From the NCBI GenBank assembly GCA_018401375.1, contig JAGYKR010000011.1, forward strand, positions 1 to 64,000: a stretch of DNA of 64,000 nucleotides, in the 5' to 3' direction. The number at the start of each line of letters is the position of its first letter. Within the stretch, counting starts at the first letter, position 1. The DNA comes from Ilumatobacteraceae bacterium. GTDB lineage: Bacteria > Actinomycetota > Acidimicrobiia > Acidimicrobiales > Ilumatobacteraceae. Both the position numbers and the translations under genes were made by a program. Below are positions 1 through 8,236 of the stretch, one piece after another. Under the pieces are notes generated by a model. The model searched no databases and had not been told where the DNA came from. It worked only from the letters and a program-made list of their open reading frames with translations.

Positions 1-339
1 GTGGGCGATATCGCCGATGAGTACGACGCACCTTTTGAAGAACAGCCTGAGGAGACTGCACCGGGAGTGTGGACGGTGCCGGCGGGCTGGCGGGTTGATG
101 AGATTGAGCGCGTTTGCGGCCTTGAACTTCCCGAGGGGGACTACGACACGGTGGCCGGCCTCGTGCTCGAGCGTCTAGAACGCATCCCGGTGGTGGGTGA
201 CACCGTCGTGGTCAATGAGGTGCTGATCGAAGTGCTGGCCCTTGAGGAATGGGCGATCACCAAATTGCGTCTCACCCTTCAGGTACCGGAGTCCGCGGAG
301 CTAAAAGGTGCATCTGACCCAGAGGATCGACAACGATGA
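1..339 (+). CDS. CorC/HlyC-family membrane protein, C-terminal part (5' end outside window)
   Basis: Only the last 112 residues are visible; the reading frame is open to the window edge, so the start lies upstream. The segment holds a CorC_HlyC (transporter-associated) domain: GWRVDEIERVCGLELPEGDYDTVAGLVLERL followed by GDTV is not quoted further, but its order (GLxLPEGDYDTVAG, then IPxVGDxV) is the same as at the end of the next gene. That domain normally follows a CNNM/DUF21 membrane domain and a CBS pair in proteins linked to divalent cation (Mg/Co) efflux. The stop overlaps the next start by 4 nt, so the two paralogues are co-transcribed. Family assignment is firm; the transported ion is inferred. 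Confidence 0.8.
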   Translation: MGDIADEYDAPFEEQPEETAPGVWTVPAGWRVDEIERVCGLELPEGDYDTVAGLVLERLERIPVVGDTVVVNEVLIEVLALEEWAITKLRLTLQVPESAELKGASDPEDRQR

Positions 340-1655
340 GCGCCCCGATTGCCCTCGTCGTAGCGATCTTGTTGATGCTGTTCGGTGGGTTTTTCACCGC
401 TGCAGAGTTTGCCTTGTTGGCTGCTCGCAGATCGCGGATCGAACAACTCGCCGCCGAGGGTGATCGAAGGGCGCGCCACGCGTTGGCAGGGATGCGCGAA
501 CTTTCGCTGATGTTGGCGGGTGCTCAGCTCGGCATTACAGCTACTTCTTTGGGTCTTGGTGCTGTGGCGGAGCCGGCGCTCGCCCGGGTCATCGAGAACA
601 TCTTGGAGGACAGCTTCACCCTCTCTTCACCGGTACGGCATGCGATCGCATTCGTGATAGCGCTCGCTGTGGTGGTCTTTTTACACATGGTGGTTGGGGA
701 GATGGCTCCGAAGTCGTGGGCGATCTCGGCTCCAGAGCAGAACACCTTGCGTATGGCGCGTGCCTACCGCTTATACGTGTGGACTTTCCGGCCAGTGATT
801 TTGTTGTTGAACATGATGGGCAACGTGGTGTTAAAGGCGATGCGGGTGGAACCCCAAGACGAACGGGCGATGGCCCATTCGGCCGCTGACTTGCTGTTCC
901 TGCTTGAGGAGTCAGCTGACCACGGCGATATCGAGGCTGACCAGCACGAACTGTTCGCCCGCTCGTTACATCTGTCAGGACGAGTGGCAGCGGATGCGAT
1001 GACTCTGCGCCGTGACATCGTGGCCGCTCCAGCGGACCGGGCGGTCGCTGATCTCGTGGAACTCGCGTATTCCACCGGCCGAACCAGGGTTCTGATCTAT
1101 GACAGTGATCTTGACCACGTGCTCGGATTTGTCCACGCAAAAGACTTGTTGCTGCTTTCGGCAGAGGCGCGCAGCACGGCCACAGCACGGATGCTTGTCC
1201 GTCCGGCGATGGTGACCCCGGACGGCCACCTGCTTGAGGACCTGCTGCTTGAGATGCGCACCCAACGTCAGCACCTCGCGGTGGTGGTGGACGAACTCGG
1301 CATGGTCATGGGTGTGGTCACCCTCGAAGATGTGATCGAGGAGTTGATCGGAGATTTTGACGATGAATCCGATCAGCAGTTCCATGACTGCGAACAACGT
1401 GAGGACGGTTCGTTCCGAATTGGTGGCACGGTGCGCCCAGAGGAGTTCAGCGCCTGCACCGGAGTGAGCCTCCCCGAAGGGGACTGGCAAACTGTGGCCG
1501 GTTACGTCATCGACGCAGCCGACGGCATCCCGTCAGTAGGCGATGTCATCCATACCGACCTCGGCAGTTTCGAGGTTGTGGTGATGGATGGCTATGCGAT
1601 CGATGAGTTGACCGTGCGGCTCACTCAGCCGGCAGAAGAGCCTCAATCGCAGTGA
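336..1655 (+). CDS. CorC/HlyC-family transporter (CNNM + CBS pair + CorC_HlyC domain)
   Basis: A complete 439-residue protein of usual length for the family. The N-terminal third is a DUF21/CNNM membrane domain: a first helix begins at residue 3, AEFALLAARRSRIEQLA follows, and later there is a hydrophobic FVIALAVVVFLHMVVGEMAPKS-type stretch. Two CBS motifs follow, the second ending in VVVDELGMVMGVVTLEDV, and then the C-terminal domain with SLPEGDWQTVAGYV. Relatives act in Mg/Co homeostasis, and the old name 'hemolysin' is misleading. It overlaps its upstream paralogue by 4 nt. Its 3' end overlaps the convergent glutathione peroxidase gene by 35 bp. Confidence 0.85.
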   Translation: MSAPIALVVAILLMLFGGFFTAAEFALLAARRSRIEQLAAEGDRRARHALAGMRELSLMLAGAQLGITATSLGLGAVAEPALARVIENILEDSFTLSSPVRHAIAFVIALAVVVFLHMVVGEMAPKSWAISAPEQNTLRMARAYRLYVWTFRPVILLLNMMGNVVLKAMRVEPQDERAMAHSAADLLFLLEESADHGDIEADQHELFARSLHLSGRVAADAMTLRRDIVAAPADRAVADLVELAYSTGRTRVLIYDSDLDHVLGFVHAKDLLLLSAEARSTATARMLVRPAMVTPDGHLLEDLLLEMRTQRQHLAVVVDELGMVMGVVTLEDVIEELIGDFDDESDQQFHDCEQREDGSFRIGGTVRPEEFSACTGVSLPEGDWQTVAGYVIDAADGIPSVGDVIHTDLGSFEVVVMDGYAIDELTVRLTQPAEEPQSQ

Positions 1656-2112
1656 TCACCTCGGGGGCGTCGGGTTCCACCTGAGGTCCGAATCGGGCTG
1701 CCACTTCGCCGTCAGGTCCGATCAAGAATTTCTCGAAGTTCCAGCGGATGTCGCCGGTGTGACCCGTGGAATCGGCGGTGTCGACCAGTTGCTGGTAGAG
1801 CGAGTGCCGCCCTTCACCGTTGACCTCGATCTTCTCGAGGAGCGGGAACGTCACCCCATACGTGGTGGAGCAGAACTGTTCGATCTCTTCAGCGGTGCCG
1901 GGCTCCTGACCCATGAACTGGTTACACGGCGCACCGACCACGCTAAATCCGCGCCCTGCGTAGGTCTCATGGATCTTCTCAAGGCCGGTGTACTGGGGGG
2001 TCAGCCCGCACTTGGAAGCCACATTGACGAGCAGCACCACCTGGCCAGAAAGAGCGGAAAGATCAAAGGCTGAGCCTTGGAGCGAGTTGATGGAAACGTT
2101 GTGAATACCCAT
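1621..2112 (-). CDS. Glutathione peroxidase family thiol peroxidase (Cys type)
   Basis: A 163-residue cytosolic peroxidase. The motif NVASKCGLT carries the peroxidatic residue as Cys (a TGC codon, not UGA), GAPCNQF gives the catalytic Gln, and WNFEKFLI gives the Trp/Asn pair. A further Cys in EQFCSTTYG suggests a resolving Cys and thioredoxin-dependent turnover, as in most bacterial members. The start ATG at 2112 matches the usual family N-terminus; the frame remains open far upstream but without homology. GGGAG lies about 9 nt before the start, inside one arm of an inverted repeat (see separate entry). The gene is convergent with the CorC gene. Confidence 0.9.
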   Translation of the reverse strand: MGIHNVSINSLQGSAFDLSALSGQVVLLVNVASKCGLTPQYTGLEKIHETYAGRGFSVVGAPCNQFMGQEPGTAEEIEQFCSTTYGVTFPLLEKIEVNGEGRHSLYQQLVDTADSTGHTGDIRWNFEKFLIGPDGEVAARFGPQVEPDAPEVITAIEALLPAE

Positions 2113-2122
2113 TGTCGAAGTC

Positions 2123-2149
2123 TCCCACAGGTGCTGCATGTCTGTGGGA
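2123..2149 (-). promoter_or_regulatory. Inverted repeat in the leader of the glutathione peroxidase gene
   Basis: Perfect 8-bp arms TCCCACAG and CTGTGGGA are separated by 11 bases and lie 11 bp before the peroxidase ATG. Read on the minus strand, the right arm contains the GGGA part of the Shine-Dalgarno region. It could be an operator for a dimeric repressor or an RNA hairpin that hides the ribosome site. No regulator is identified. Confidence 0.4.
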
Positions 2150-2223
2150 AGGAGCGGGTTGATGCCCCCATTTTCGCTCTGGTTCAGAGGGTGTTTCAGA
2201 TGGGCTAAGTTACCCACTCCGGT

Positions 2224-2826
2224 ATGGTCGAGGCGGACGACTTCCGGCTGGGGTGTGGTGTTCTGGCGGACTACCCCACACCCGGCGGGCCTTTGACGTT
2301 CCTGCGCGGAGTCGTGGCGGTGAGCACGATTTTCGGGGTCATGGGCGTCATTGGCTCGTCTTGGTCGCCTGTGTCGTGGGTCATCGCCCTGTCGGTTCCA
2401 CCTTTGGTATGGGCGGCTTGGGTGGACCTGCACACGTACCGGCTCCCCAACGTGTTGACCTTCGCTGCGGCGATGCCACCGACGATGTTCGCTGCGGCGG
2501 CCGGCATCTGGGTGAGCCCGACGATCACCGTTCAGATTTTCGCCGGTGTGGCGGTGCTGGTGGTGCCTCTCGGTGCGATCCATCTGACGTCTCCGGCAGC
2601 GATGGGTCTCGGCGATGTGAAGGTGTGTGTGGGCATCGGTGGATGCCTCGGGATCATTGACCCGCGCCTCGGCGTGGCTGCATTGTGCGGTGCGTCAGCG
2701 TTGACCGCAGCGGCAGGTCTGATCACCCGCACCCGTGTTCTTCCCTTCGGCCCGGGCCTCGTGGCCGGGGCCGTCATCACACTATTGGTGGCGGCGGCCA
2801 CCTCGATGGAGGCGCAACAATGGTGA
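2224..2826 (+). CDS. Prepilin peptidase (TadV/CpaA type, A24 family)
   Basis: A 200-residue polytopic membrane aspartic protease that would cut the leader of Flp-type prepilins. The two catalytic Asp motifs are visible: WVDLHTYRLPN (about residue 66) and MGLGDVK (about residue 128). The rest is hydrophobic helices. The N-terminal methyltransferase domain of the longer PilD enzymes is absent, as expected for Tad peptidases. The ATG at 2224 is used, but later GTG codons before the first helix are also possible. It is the first gene of the Tad operon, and its stop overlaps rcpC. Confidence 0.85.
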   Translation: MVEADDFRLGCGVLADYPTPGGPLTFLRGVVAVSTIFGVMGVIGSSWSPVSWVIALSVPPLVWAAWVDLHTYRLPNVLTFAAAMPPTMFAAAAGIWVSPTITVQIFAGVAVLVVPLGAIHLTSPAAMGLGDVKVCVGIGGCLGIIDPRLGVAALCGASALTAAAGLITRTRVLPFGPGLVAGAVITLLVAAATSMEAQQW

Positions 2827-3653
2827 TTCCACACACCCCAACAGCGGGCAACTCAACGCTGGGCGCTCAGCCTAAGCGAGCCCGAAGCGCAAGTAGGCGC
2901 CAACAAAAAGCCAGACGTGTTGGCTCCGCCGGCACCAGTCCTGGTCTCAACAGTCCGGGTGCGACCAGTTCGGGTGCGACCGCTGGAGGCCTCGGCGTGA
3001 CGGGTGGGTTCCGGCCGCCCGGCAGGCGTCGGGTCCGCATGCTGATTGGTGCGGCGGTGAGTTTGGTCGCAGTTGGCGGGAACCTCGTCATTTATTCCTC
3101 GATGGATGAGCGCATCGAGGTGCTGCAGGTGGTGCGCGATATCCCAGCGGGCTCTCAGATCGAGGTCACAGATCTACGAGTGGTCGAAGTTTGGTTAGAC
3201 CCGAGGGTGAACGCGATCACGATCGACAGATCGGGGTCAGTGGTTGGCGCTTATGCCAAGGTGCGTCTGGTCACTGGCTCCTTGCTTGTGGCCGAGGCCG
3301 TGCAGGCAGACTCCTTGGTCACTCCGGGCGCAGCGGTGGTCGCTGTGCAACTCTCCGAAGGCGCAGTGCCGCTCGGCCTACGGGAACGATCCGAGATCTT
3401 GGTGGTGGTACCTCCGCCACCATTTTCTGAGTTCATCGAACCCGAAGTGGTGCCGGCGGTGGTGATAGCGCCGCCGAGGCCGGTCGCCTCGAGCACCGGT
3501 CGGGTTGCGATCTCCCTCGAAGTCGCAATCGCCTCAGCGGTGGTGATCGCAAGGGCAGAGGAGGTGCGGATTCTTCTCCTCGACCCCACTTCGGTGATCA
3601 CCCGGGAAGACCTGCTCGCAGAGCAGACCACGTCTCAAGGACAGGGGAGTTGA
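2820..3653 (+). CDS. RcpC/CpaB-like pilus assembly protein (SAF domain)
   Basis: A 277-residue protein. The N-terminal ~75 residues are basic and Ser/Gly-rich (QPKRARSASRRQQKARR). One membrane helix follows (LIGAAVSLVAVGGNLVIY), then a SAF-type domain opening with VVRDIPAGSQIEVTDLRVVEV, typical of RcpC/CpaB. In diderms the family helps the secretin; with no outer membrane its job is unclear, perhaps a periplasm-side or cell-wall role. The ATG at 2820 lies inside the end of the peptidase gene (7-nt overlap). The frame is open further upstream, but that part is shadow. Confidence 0.75.
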   Translation: MVIPHTPTAGNSTLGAQPKRARSASRRQQKARRVGSAGTSPGLNSPGATSSGATAGGLGVTGGFRPPGRRRVRMLIGAAVSLVAVGGNLVIYSSMDERIEVLQVVRDIPAGSQIEVTDLRVVEVWLDPRVNAITIDRSGSVVGAYAKVRLVTGSLLVAEAVQADSLVTPGAAVVAVQLSEGAVPLGLRERSEILVVVPPPPFSEFIEPEVVPAVVIAPPRPVASSTGRVAISLEVAIASAVVIARAEEVRILLLDPTSVITREDLLAEQTTSQGQGS

Positions 3654-3655
3654 TC

Positions 3656-4432
3656 ATGAGCATCGTTGTCGTTGCCGGTGACTGCAGCACTACCACTTCG
3701 CTGCTCTTGGCAGCCACATGGCCCGAGGAATCTCAATCTGTAGTGGTGGAGGCCAATCCCCGGGGAGGGTCCCTCGGAGCGTGGTTGAGTGTGGCGCCCC
3801 TGCCTTCTTTGAGCACTGCTGTCACCTCCATTGAGGCAGGTGCCGGAAGCGAAGGGTGGAGTTGCGTGGAGCGTTTCGTGCAGTACTCGCCCTCAGGAGT
3901 TCGGGTTTTGGTCTCCCCGGTCAGATCTCTCGAAGCGACCCGCGCAGTGATGGAGGCGGAGACGGTGTTGTTTCCTGTCCTCGCCGGGATTGATCTCCCT
4001 GTGGCAATCATCGACGCGGGGGATCCGATCTTGTCCCAAGCTCGTCCAGCCGCCCTCGCCCATGCCGACGTGGTGGTGATGGTGCACCGGCAATCCCACC
4101 ATTCAGCCCGTGGTGCCGCCGTGCGGATCGAACGACTCGCAGAACAGGTGGAGACGATCTGTCGTTTTGGAGTGGAGGTGTGGATCCTGGTGATCGGGAA
4201 CGATCCCTTTGAACCGGCGGAGATCGGAGCTTTCGTAGACCCGAGTAAGCGCTCGACAGTGGTGGTGCTCCCCGAGGATGATCAGGCCGCTGCGGTGCTG
4301 GCCGGACGGGTCGGTGTTTCCTCTAAACGCTTCACCAAGATGCCTTTGGTACGAGCCGGCCGCGAGGTCGCAAGCCTGTTGGAGGCATCGATTAGTTCCA
4401 CACGATTCGCGATCAGCGGTGGGGATATCTGA
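3656..4432 (+). CDS. TadZ/CpaE-like MinD-family protein with degenerate P-loop
   Basis: A 258-residue soluble protein at the position where tadZ/cpaE normally sits, between rcpC and tadA. The N-terminus (SIVVVAGDCSTTTSLLLAA) has the strand-loop-helix shape of a MinD/ParA P-loop but lacks the two lysines of the deviant Walker A motif. VVVEANPRGGSLGAWL and IIDAGDP resemble the later MinD switch motifs. In known Tad systems TadZ places the machinery in the cell. The start ATG 3656 has GGGGAG 6 nt upstream; a TTG at 3650 is less likely. The stop overlaps tadA as TGATG. The function is assigned largely by position. Confidence 0.65.
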   Translation: MSIVVVAGDCSTTTSLLLAATWPEESQSVVVEANPRGGSLGAWLSVAPLPSLSTAVTSIEAGAGSEGWSCVERFVQYSPSGVRVLVSPVRSLEATRAVMEAETVLFPVLAGIDLPVAIIDAGDPILSQARPAALAHADVVVMVHRQSHHSARGAAVRIERLAEQVETICRFGVEVWILVIGNDPFEPAEIGAFVDPSKRSTVVVLPEDDQAAAVLAGRVGVSSKRFTKMPLVRAGREVASLLEASISSTRFAISGGDI

Positions 4433-5949
4433 TGCGACGCAGTCCTCTCGCTCCGCAGGTGGTCAAGGTAGCGCTGCCTGAACTCCTCGCAGAGATTGAG
4501 CAGAACCATCCGTTCGCTCCGGTGCCTGCAGATTCAACTGGCTCCGCCATTGTTGAAGCGCCGGCCTCGGCCTCGGCTGTGGAACTCGGTGAGTTGACCG
4601 CACGTCTCGTGGACCGAATCGCACAGCGGCTCGTTGAGGCGGCACAAGGTGACGGCAGCGAAGATGTCGGTGGCCCCGTCGCTTCAAACACGCGGGTGCC
4701 GATTGCGTTGATCCATCGCTGGTGTGCCGAAGAGTTCGCAGGTCTGAACCAGCAACGGCTCGTTATCGGTGGCGAACTGTTTCCGGCGGCAGTGATCGCT
4801 GAGGTACAGGCCCGAGTGGTTGCCGATCTGACCGGCACCGGTCCGCTCGAGCCGTGGATGGCGGATCGTTCCGTAGAGGAGATCGATGTCAACTCCCATC
4901 TGAGCACCTTTGTGACCTTTGCCGACGGTCGCAAGATTGATCTCGGCCAACTCTGGCCCACGTCCGCAGATCTGACGGCGTTCCAAAAACGTCTCGCCCG
5001 ACGGATGACCCGCACCGGGGAAGGCCGTCTTGACACCTCCTCGCCGATGCTGACCTTTCAGGCTGACGACGGGTCTCGGGTGGTGATGGTGTTGGGTGGC
5101 GGTAACGAGCACGGCATCTCCACGCATCCGCGGATCGCAATCCGCCGGTTTTTGGTTCGTCAGGTCGGTTTGATCGGCCTCGCCGAACGCGGCTTGTTCC
5201 CGGGCGCCATGGTCCCGATTCTTGGGGACTTGGCCCGATGCGGTTTCACCATCTTGATTTCAGGGCCACCCGGGGCAGGCAAAACCACGTTGTTAACCGA
5301 ACTGCTCGGCGAGGTCGCACCCACCGAACGGATTATCACCGTGGAAAAGAACTTGCTTGAGCTTCGATTAGAGGACGATCCACGCCATCCCGATGCCCCG
5401 GCGTTGTTCACTCGCCACTCCAACTCTGAGGGGGTAGGGGAGATCACGACCCGCCAACTCGTGGAGTTGACCCGGCGACTGAATCCGGATCGGGTGGTGG
5501 TGGGCGAACTTGTTGAGGATGAGGCCCTCGACATGTTGGACGTGGCCTCGATGTGCGCACGGGGCTCGATGGCCACGATTCACGCTCACACAGCAGAGAT
5601 CGTGCTCTCCCGGCTGGCCTACTACGTGGCGAAGTCCAACACCAGTCTGCCGGAGTATGCGGTGTGGAATCTGATCGCTCAGACCGTGGACTTCGTGATT
5701 CATATCGATCTCGTGCGCAACACCGGCGGTGGTGACGCTCCGGTGCGGCGAATCACCTCGATCCTCGAGGTCGGCGGCCGTGGCGAAAACGGCGGCGTGG
5801 CCACAACTGAGGTCTGGGCGCTGGATCAATATGGACATCTTGAGATGCGCGCTCCCTTGTCGGTGACCCACCGGCGTCGGCTCGAGATGTATGGGGCCGG
5901 ATTTACCTCAGGGATTGCCGCCACTTCTTCGCGAAGCAGGTCCCGATGA
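4432..5949 (+). CDS. tadA: TadA/CpaF secretion ATPase
   Basis: A 505-residue hexameric type II/IV secretion ATPase of the CpaF branch that powers pilus assembly at the cytoplasmic face. Walker A is GPPGAGKTTLLTEL (about residues 278-291). Downstream are RVVVGELVEDEALDMLD (Walker B region) and MATIHAHTAE (His box). The N-terminal ~140 residues are a variable region, followed by the conserved TGxGPLEPWMxDxxVEEIDVN segment. It is joined by ATGA-type overlaps to tadZ and tadB, so translation is likely coupled. Confidence 0.92.
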   Translation: MRRSPLAPQVVKVALPELLAEIEQNHPFAPVPADSTGSAIVEAPASASAVELGELTARLVDRIAQRLVEAAQGDGSEDVGGPVASNTRVPIALIHRWCAEEFAGLNQQRLVIGGELFPAAVIAEVQARVVADLTGTGPLEPWMADRSVEEIDVNSHLSTFVTFADGRKIDLGQLWPTSADLTAFQKRLARRMTRTGEGRLDTSSPMLTFQADDGSRVVMVLGGGNEHGISTHPRIAIRRFLVRQVGLIGLAERGLFPGAMVPILGDLARCGFTILISGPPGAGKTTLLTELLGEVAPTERIITVEKNLLELRLEDDPRHPDAPALFTRHSNSEGVGEITTRQLVELTRRLNPDRVVVGELVEDEALDMLDVASMCARGSMATIHAHTAEIVLSRLAYYVAKSNTSLPEYAVWNLIAQTVDFVIHIDLVRNTGGGDAPVRRITSILEVGGRGENGGVATTEVWALDQYGHLEMRAPLSVTHRRRLEMYGAGFTSGIAATSSRSRSR

Positions 5950-6899
5950 ACCTGGCCATAGTGATGATCCTGACTGCGATGGTGCCGCTCGGCGTCGTAA
6001 TGATGGTCGATGCCCGTGCTGAAATGATCGATTCACCCCCGGCCCACAAGGGACTGCGCAGGGGACGTGGAGCGAGTACCTCGGGTCAGAACCTTCCGAG
6101 TGAGGCAACGGCCCTACTCGACCTCGGACCATCGATGATGACCCTTGTAGTGGCTGTGGTTTCGGCTATGGCCACGGCGATCGCAGTGCTGCTGGTCTCC
6201 GGGTGGATCGGGCCGGCCGTAGTGATGGGACTCATCGCTTTTCTCGGAAGTCGCAGTCTGATCCGTGGTCGTCGCGACCAAGGATCAGAGATACAGCGCG
6301 TGGAAGCTCTTGCGAGTTGGGTGGAGAACCTGCGCGACGTGTTGAGTGCCGGCGACCAGCCGATGGGGGCGATCGCAAGCACCGTGGCCACCTGCCCGGG
6401 TGCGATCAAACCGCAGGTCAGACGCCTTGCAGCGGGCCTCGCTCGTCAAGAGCCAGATCTCGTACTGCGACGGTTTGCTGATGATCTTGACGACCCGATC
6501 GGGGATCTTGTAGCCGCTGGGTTGCTGATCGCGATCCGTCAAGGAGCCCGCACCGTCGCCGTGCTGTCGGCCTTAGCCGAACAGGCCCGGGCCCAATCTG
6601 ATCGGCGTCGCATCATTGAATCAGAACGCGCCCCAGCGCGCCGAGAGGTGCAGATCTTGACTGGGATCATGGGAACGTTGGTGGTCACCTTGTTGGTCTT
6701 TGGCCGCAGTGACTATTTGCGGGCATATAACACCGGGTCGGGACAGGTGTTTTTGAGTGGGGCTCTACTCGGTTTCGGGGCCTTGATTTTGCGGGTGCAA
6801 CAGTTAGCTCGCTTCAGTCGGCCGGCCCGCTTTTTGACCGCAACGGCCATGGATTCTCAGGTGCGGATCGATCAAGGGAGCGAGGCGTGGACCACGTGA
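5946..6899 (+). CDS. tadB: TadB-like inner membrane platform protein (T2SSF domain)
   Basis: A 317-residue membrane protein. It has an N-terminal helix, then two helices near residues 58-100, a cytosolic T2SSF domain including WVENLRDVLSAGDQPMGAI and GARTVAVLSALAEQARAQS, and a C-terminal helix pair (IMGTLVVTLLVF and VFLSGALLGFGALIL). TadB and TadC form the membrane platform that TadA acts on. It has a 4-nt overlap with tadA and a 13-nt overlap with tadC. Confidence 0.88.
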   Translation: MNLAIVMILTAMVPLGVVMMVDARAEMIDSPPAHKGLRRGRGASTSGQNLPSEATALLDLGPSMMTLVVAVVSAMATAIAVLLVSGWIGPAVVMGLIAFLGSRSLIRGRRDQGSEIQRVEALASWVENLRDVLSAGDQPMGAIASTVATCPGAIKPQVRRLAAGLARQEPDLVLRRFADDLDDPIGDLVAAGLLIAIRQGARTVAVLSALAEQARAQSDRRRIIESERAPARREVQILTGIMGTLVVTLLVFGRSDYLRAYNTGSGQVFLSGALLGFGALILRVQQLARFSRPARFLTATAMDSQVRIDQGSEAWTT

Positions 6900-7795
6900 C
6901 ACCGATTCGTTGGCTTGTGTTTCTGGGCGTTGTCGCTTGTATGGGAGCGTTCCTCATCATGTCGTGGTGGGCGCAGCCGCGGCCGCGTCTGGCCCGCACA
7001 TTGAGGGAGTTACACCACCCTCGTCAACAGCATCAGGGTCTACAACATTTTTTCGGCAGCGGCCCGCTGCGTGCCGAGGAACTATTTCAGGGCTACGTGG
7101 TGCAGCCGCTGGTGACGAGGACTCCGATCATGGTCTCAGATGAGGATCTGAAGTTGCTGAATCGCAGTCCGCAACAACAGGTTGCGATGATGGTGGTGGT
7201 CGCGCTCGCCGCGGGCCTTAGCCCGGGGGTGCTCGTTGGGATCGCTCAGATCTTTGGTCTGGTGGACCTTGCGGTGTACGTGCCGATGGCGCTCGTTGTG
7301 CTCGGGATGGTGATCGGGCCTTTGGCGGTGCATCGACGATCCTTGGAACGAGCTGGGCACATCCGTACCGACCTTCGGTATCAGTTGTCGGCCTTTCTTG
7401 ACGTGGTGACCATGTTGTTGGCAGGGAACACCGGACACGAAGGGGCGCTGTCAAAGGCCGCCCAAGCAGGTGACGGTCGTTTGTTCCGTGAGTTGTCTAC
7501 GGCGATGCGTGAGGCAACGGCAGCCGGGCGCAGCCTGATTTCGGGTCTTGAACAGACCGGAACATTGCTCGGTCTCGTGGAGTTGAGGCAGGTGGCCTCC
7601 ACCGTCTCGCTATCGGCGGCAGAAGGATCCCCCGTCGCTCGAACCCTGGCTGCGAAATGCGCAACCTTGCGTTCCACTCTCGCAAGCGAACAAGAGACCG
7701 AGGCCCGGCTCCGGACCAGCCGCTTGACCACCCCCTTGGTGGGGATGGGCTTGATCTTTATGGCACTTGTGATCTATCCGGCCCTGCAGATCTGA
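6887..7795 (+). CDS. tadC: TadC-like inner membrane platform protein (T2SSF domain)
   Basis: A 302-residue protein, the second platform subunit. It has an N-terminal helix (LVFLGVVACMGAFLIMSWW), a central helix pair (QVAMMVVVALAAGLSPGVLV and VPMALVVLGMVIGPLA), the T2SSF domain with YQLSAFLDVVTMLLAGNTGHEGAL, and a C-terminal helix. The GTG at 6887 is the first start, and a GTG three codons on is nearly equivalent. It ends the first tight gene block; a 105-bp gap follows before the pilin gene. Confidence 0.87.
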   Translation: MDHVTPIRWLVFLGVVACMGAFLIMSWWAQPRPRLARTLRELHHPRQQHQGLQHFFGSGPLRAEELFQGYVVQPLVTRTPIMVSDEDLKLLNRSPQQQVAMMVVVALAAGLSPGVLVGIAQIFGLVDLAVYVPMALVVLGMVIGPLAVHRRSLERAGHIRTDLRYQLSAFLDVVTMLLAGNTGHEGALSKAAQAGDGRLFRELSTAMREATAAGRSLISGLEQTGTLLGLVELRQVASTVSLSAAEGSPVARTLAAKCATLRSTLASEQETEARLRTSRLTTPLVGMGLIFMALVIYPALQI

Positions 7796-7900
7796 GCAAC
7801 TGCGCGCTCACAGAATCCCCCATCAATCTTCACGACCACCGATCTGAATGACCACCAGACATCTCAGATACAGCACATCAATAACCGCCGAGGAGGCATC
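7796..7900 (+). promoter_or_regulatory. Gap before the pilin gene with strong ribosome binding site
   Basis: This is the only sizeable gap in the Tad operon. It ends in AGGAGG (about 7890-7895), 6 nt before the pilin ATG, the strongest Shine-Dalgarno sequence in the locus. That fits a separately boosted, abundant pilin. I see no convincing -35/-10 pair or terminator in it. Confidence 0.5.
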
Positions 7901-8236
7901 ATGAGCACACAGGCATTATCCATTCCAACCGGTCCGGTAACGGGCAGTTTCACCAGTTCTGCGAGCTATCACAGCTTCGGGCTTCGGCATGGACCTGCGA
8001 TGTTCAAGCTGTACCTATGGACGCTGTTGCCCACCGTTTTCTCCTTAGTCCATGGAACCGGACCGCAGATCGCGCTCCCGCTAGGACCGCGCCGAGGAGA
8101 GGCCGGTGCGGTTTCGCTTGAGCAGGTGCTCTGGTTCGTGGCGGCCGGACTCAGCGTGGCTGTTGTGGCAGGGATCCTGTGGACACAAATCCGCAATCAG
8201 GCCACGACGCCGATCAATGTTCCGAGCGCCCCATGA
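7901..8236 (+). CDS. Flp-like prepilin candidate with long leader
   Basis: A 111-residue protein placed directly after tadC with a very strong AGGAGG site. Residues 69-100 look like a type IV/Flp pilin start: GAVSLEQVLWFVAAGLSVAV, with Glu at +5 after Gly69, the normal prepilin peptidase signature, followed by one hydrophobic helix. The predicted mature chain would be only ~42 residues, typical for Flp. The leader is odd: about 69 residues with its own hydrophobic stretch (FKLYLWTLLPTVFSLV, residues 35-50), where Flp leaders are usually 10-25. A later start would shorten it, but the RBS favours 7901. Major pilin status is inferred from position and motif. Confidence 0.65.
   Translation: MSTQALSIPTGPVTGSFTSSASYHSFGLRHGPAMFKLYLWTLLPTVFSLVHGTGPQIALPLGPRRGEAGAVSLEQVLWFVAAGLSVAVVAGILWTQIRNQATTPINVPSAP

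Noticed and set aside
1621-2112. Selenocysteine at the peroxidase active site
   Set aside because: The codon in ASKCGLT is a normal Cys codon and no in-frame UGA is read through.
2113-2583. Extension of the peroxidase frame upstream on the minus strand
   Set aside because: It overlaps the prepilin peptidase gene and its translation is a shadow without family resemblance.
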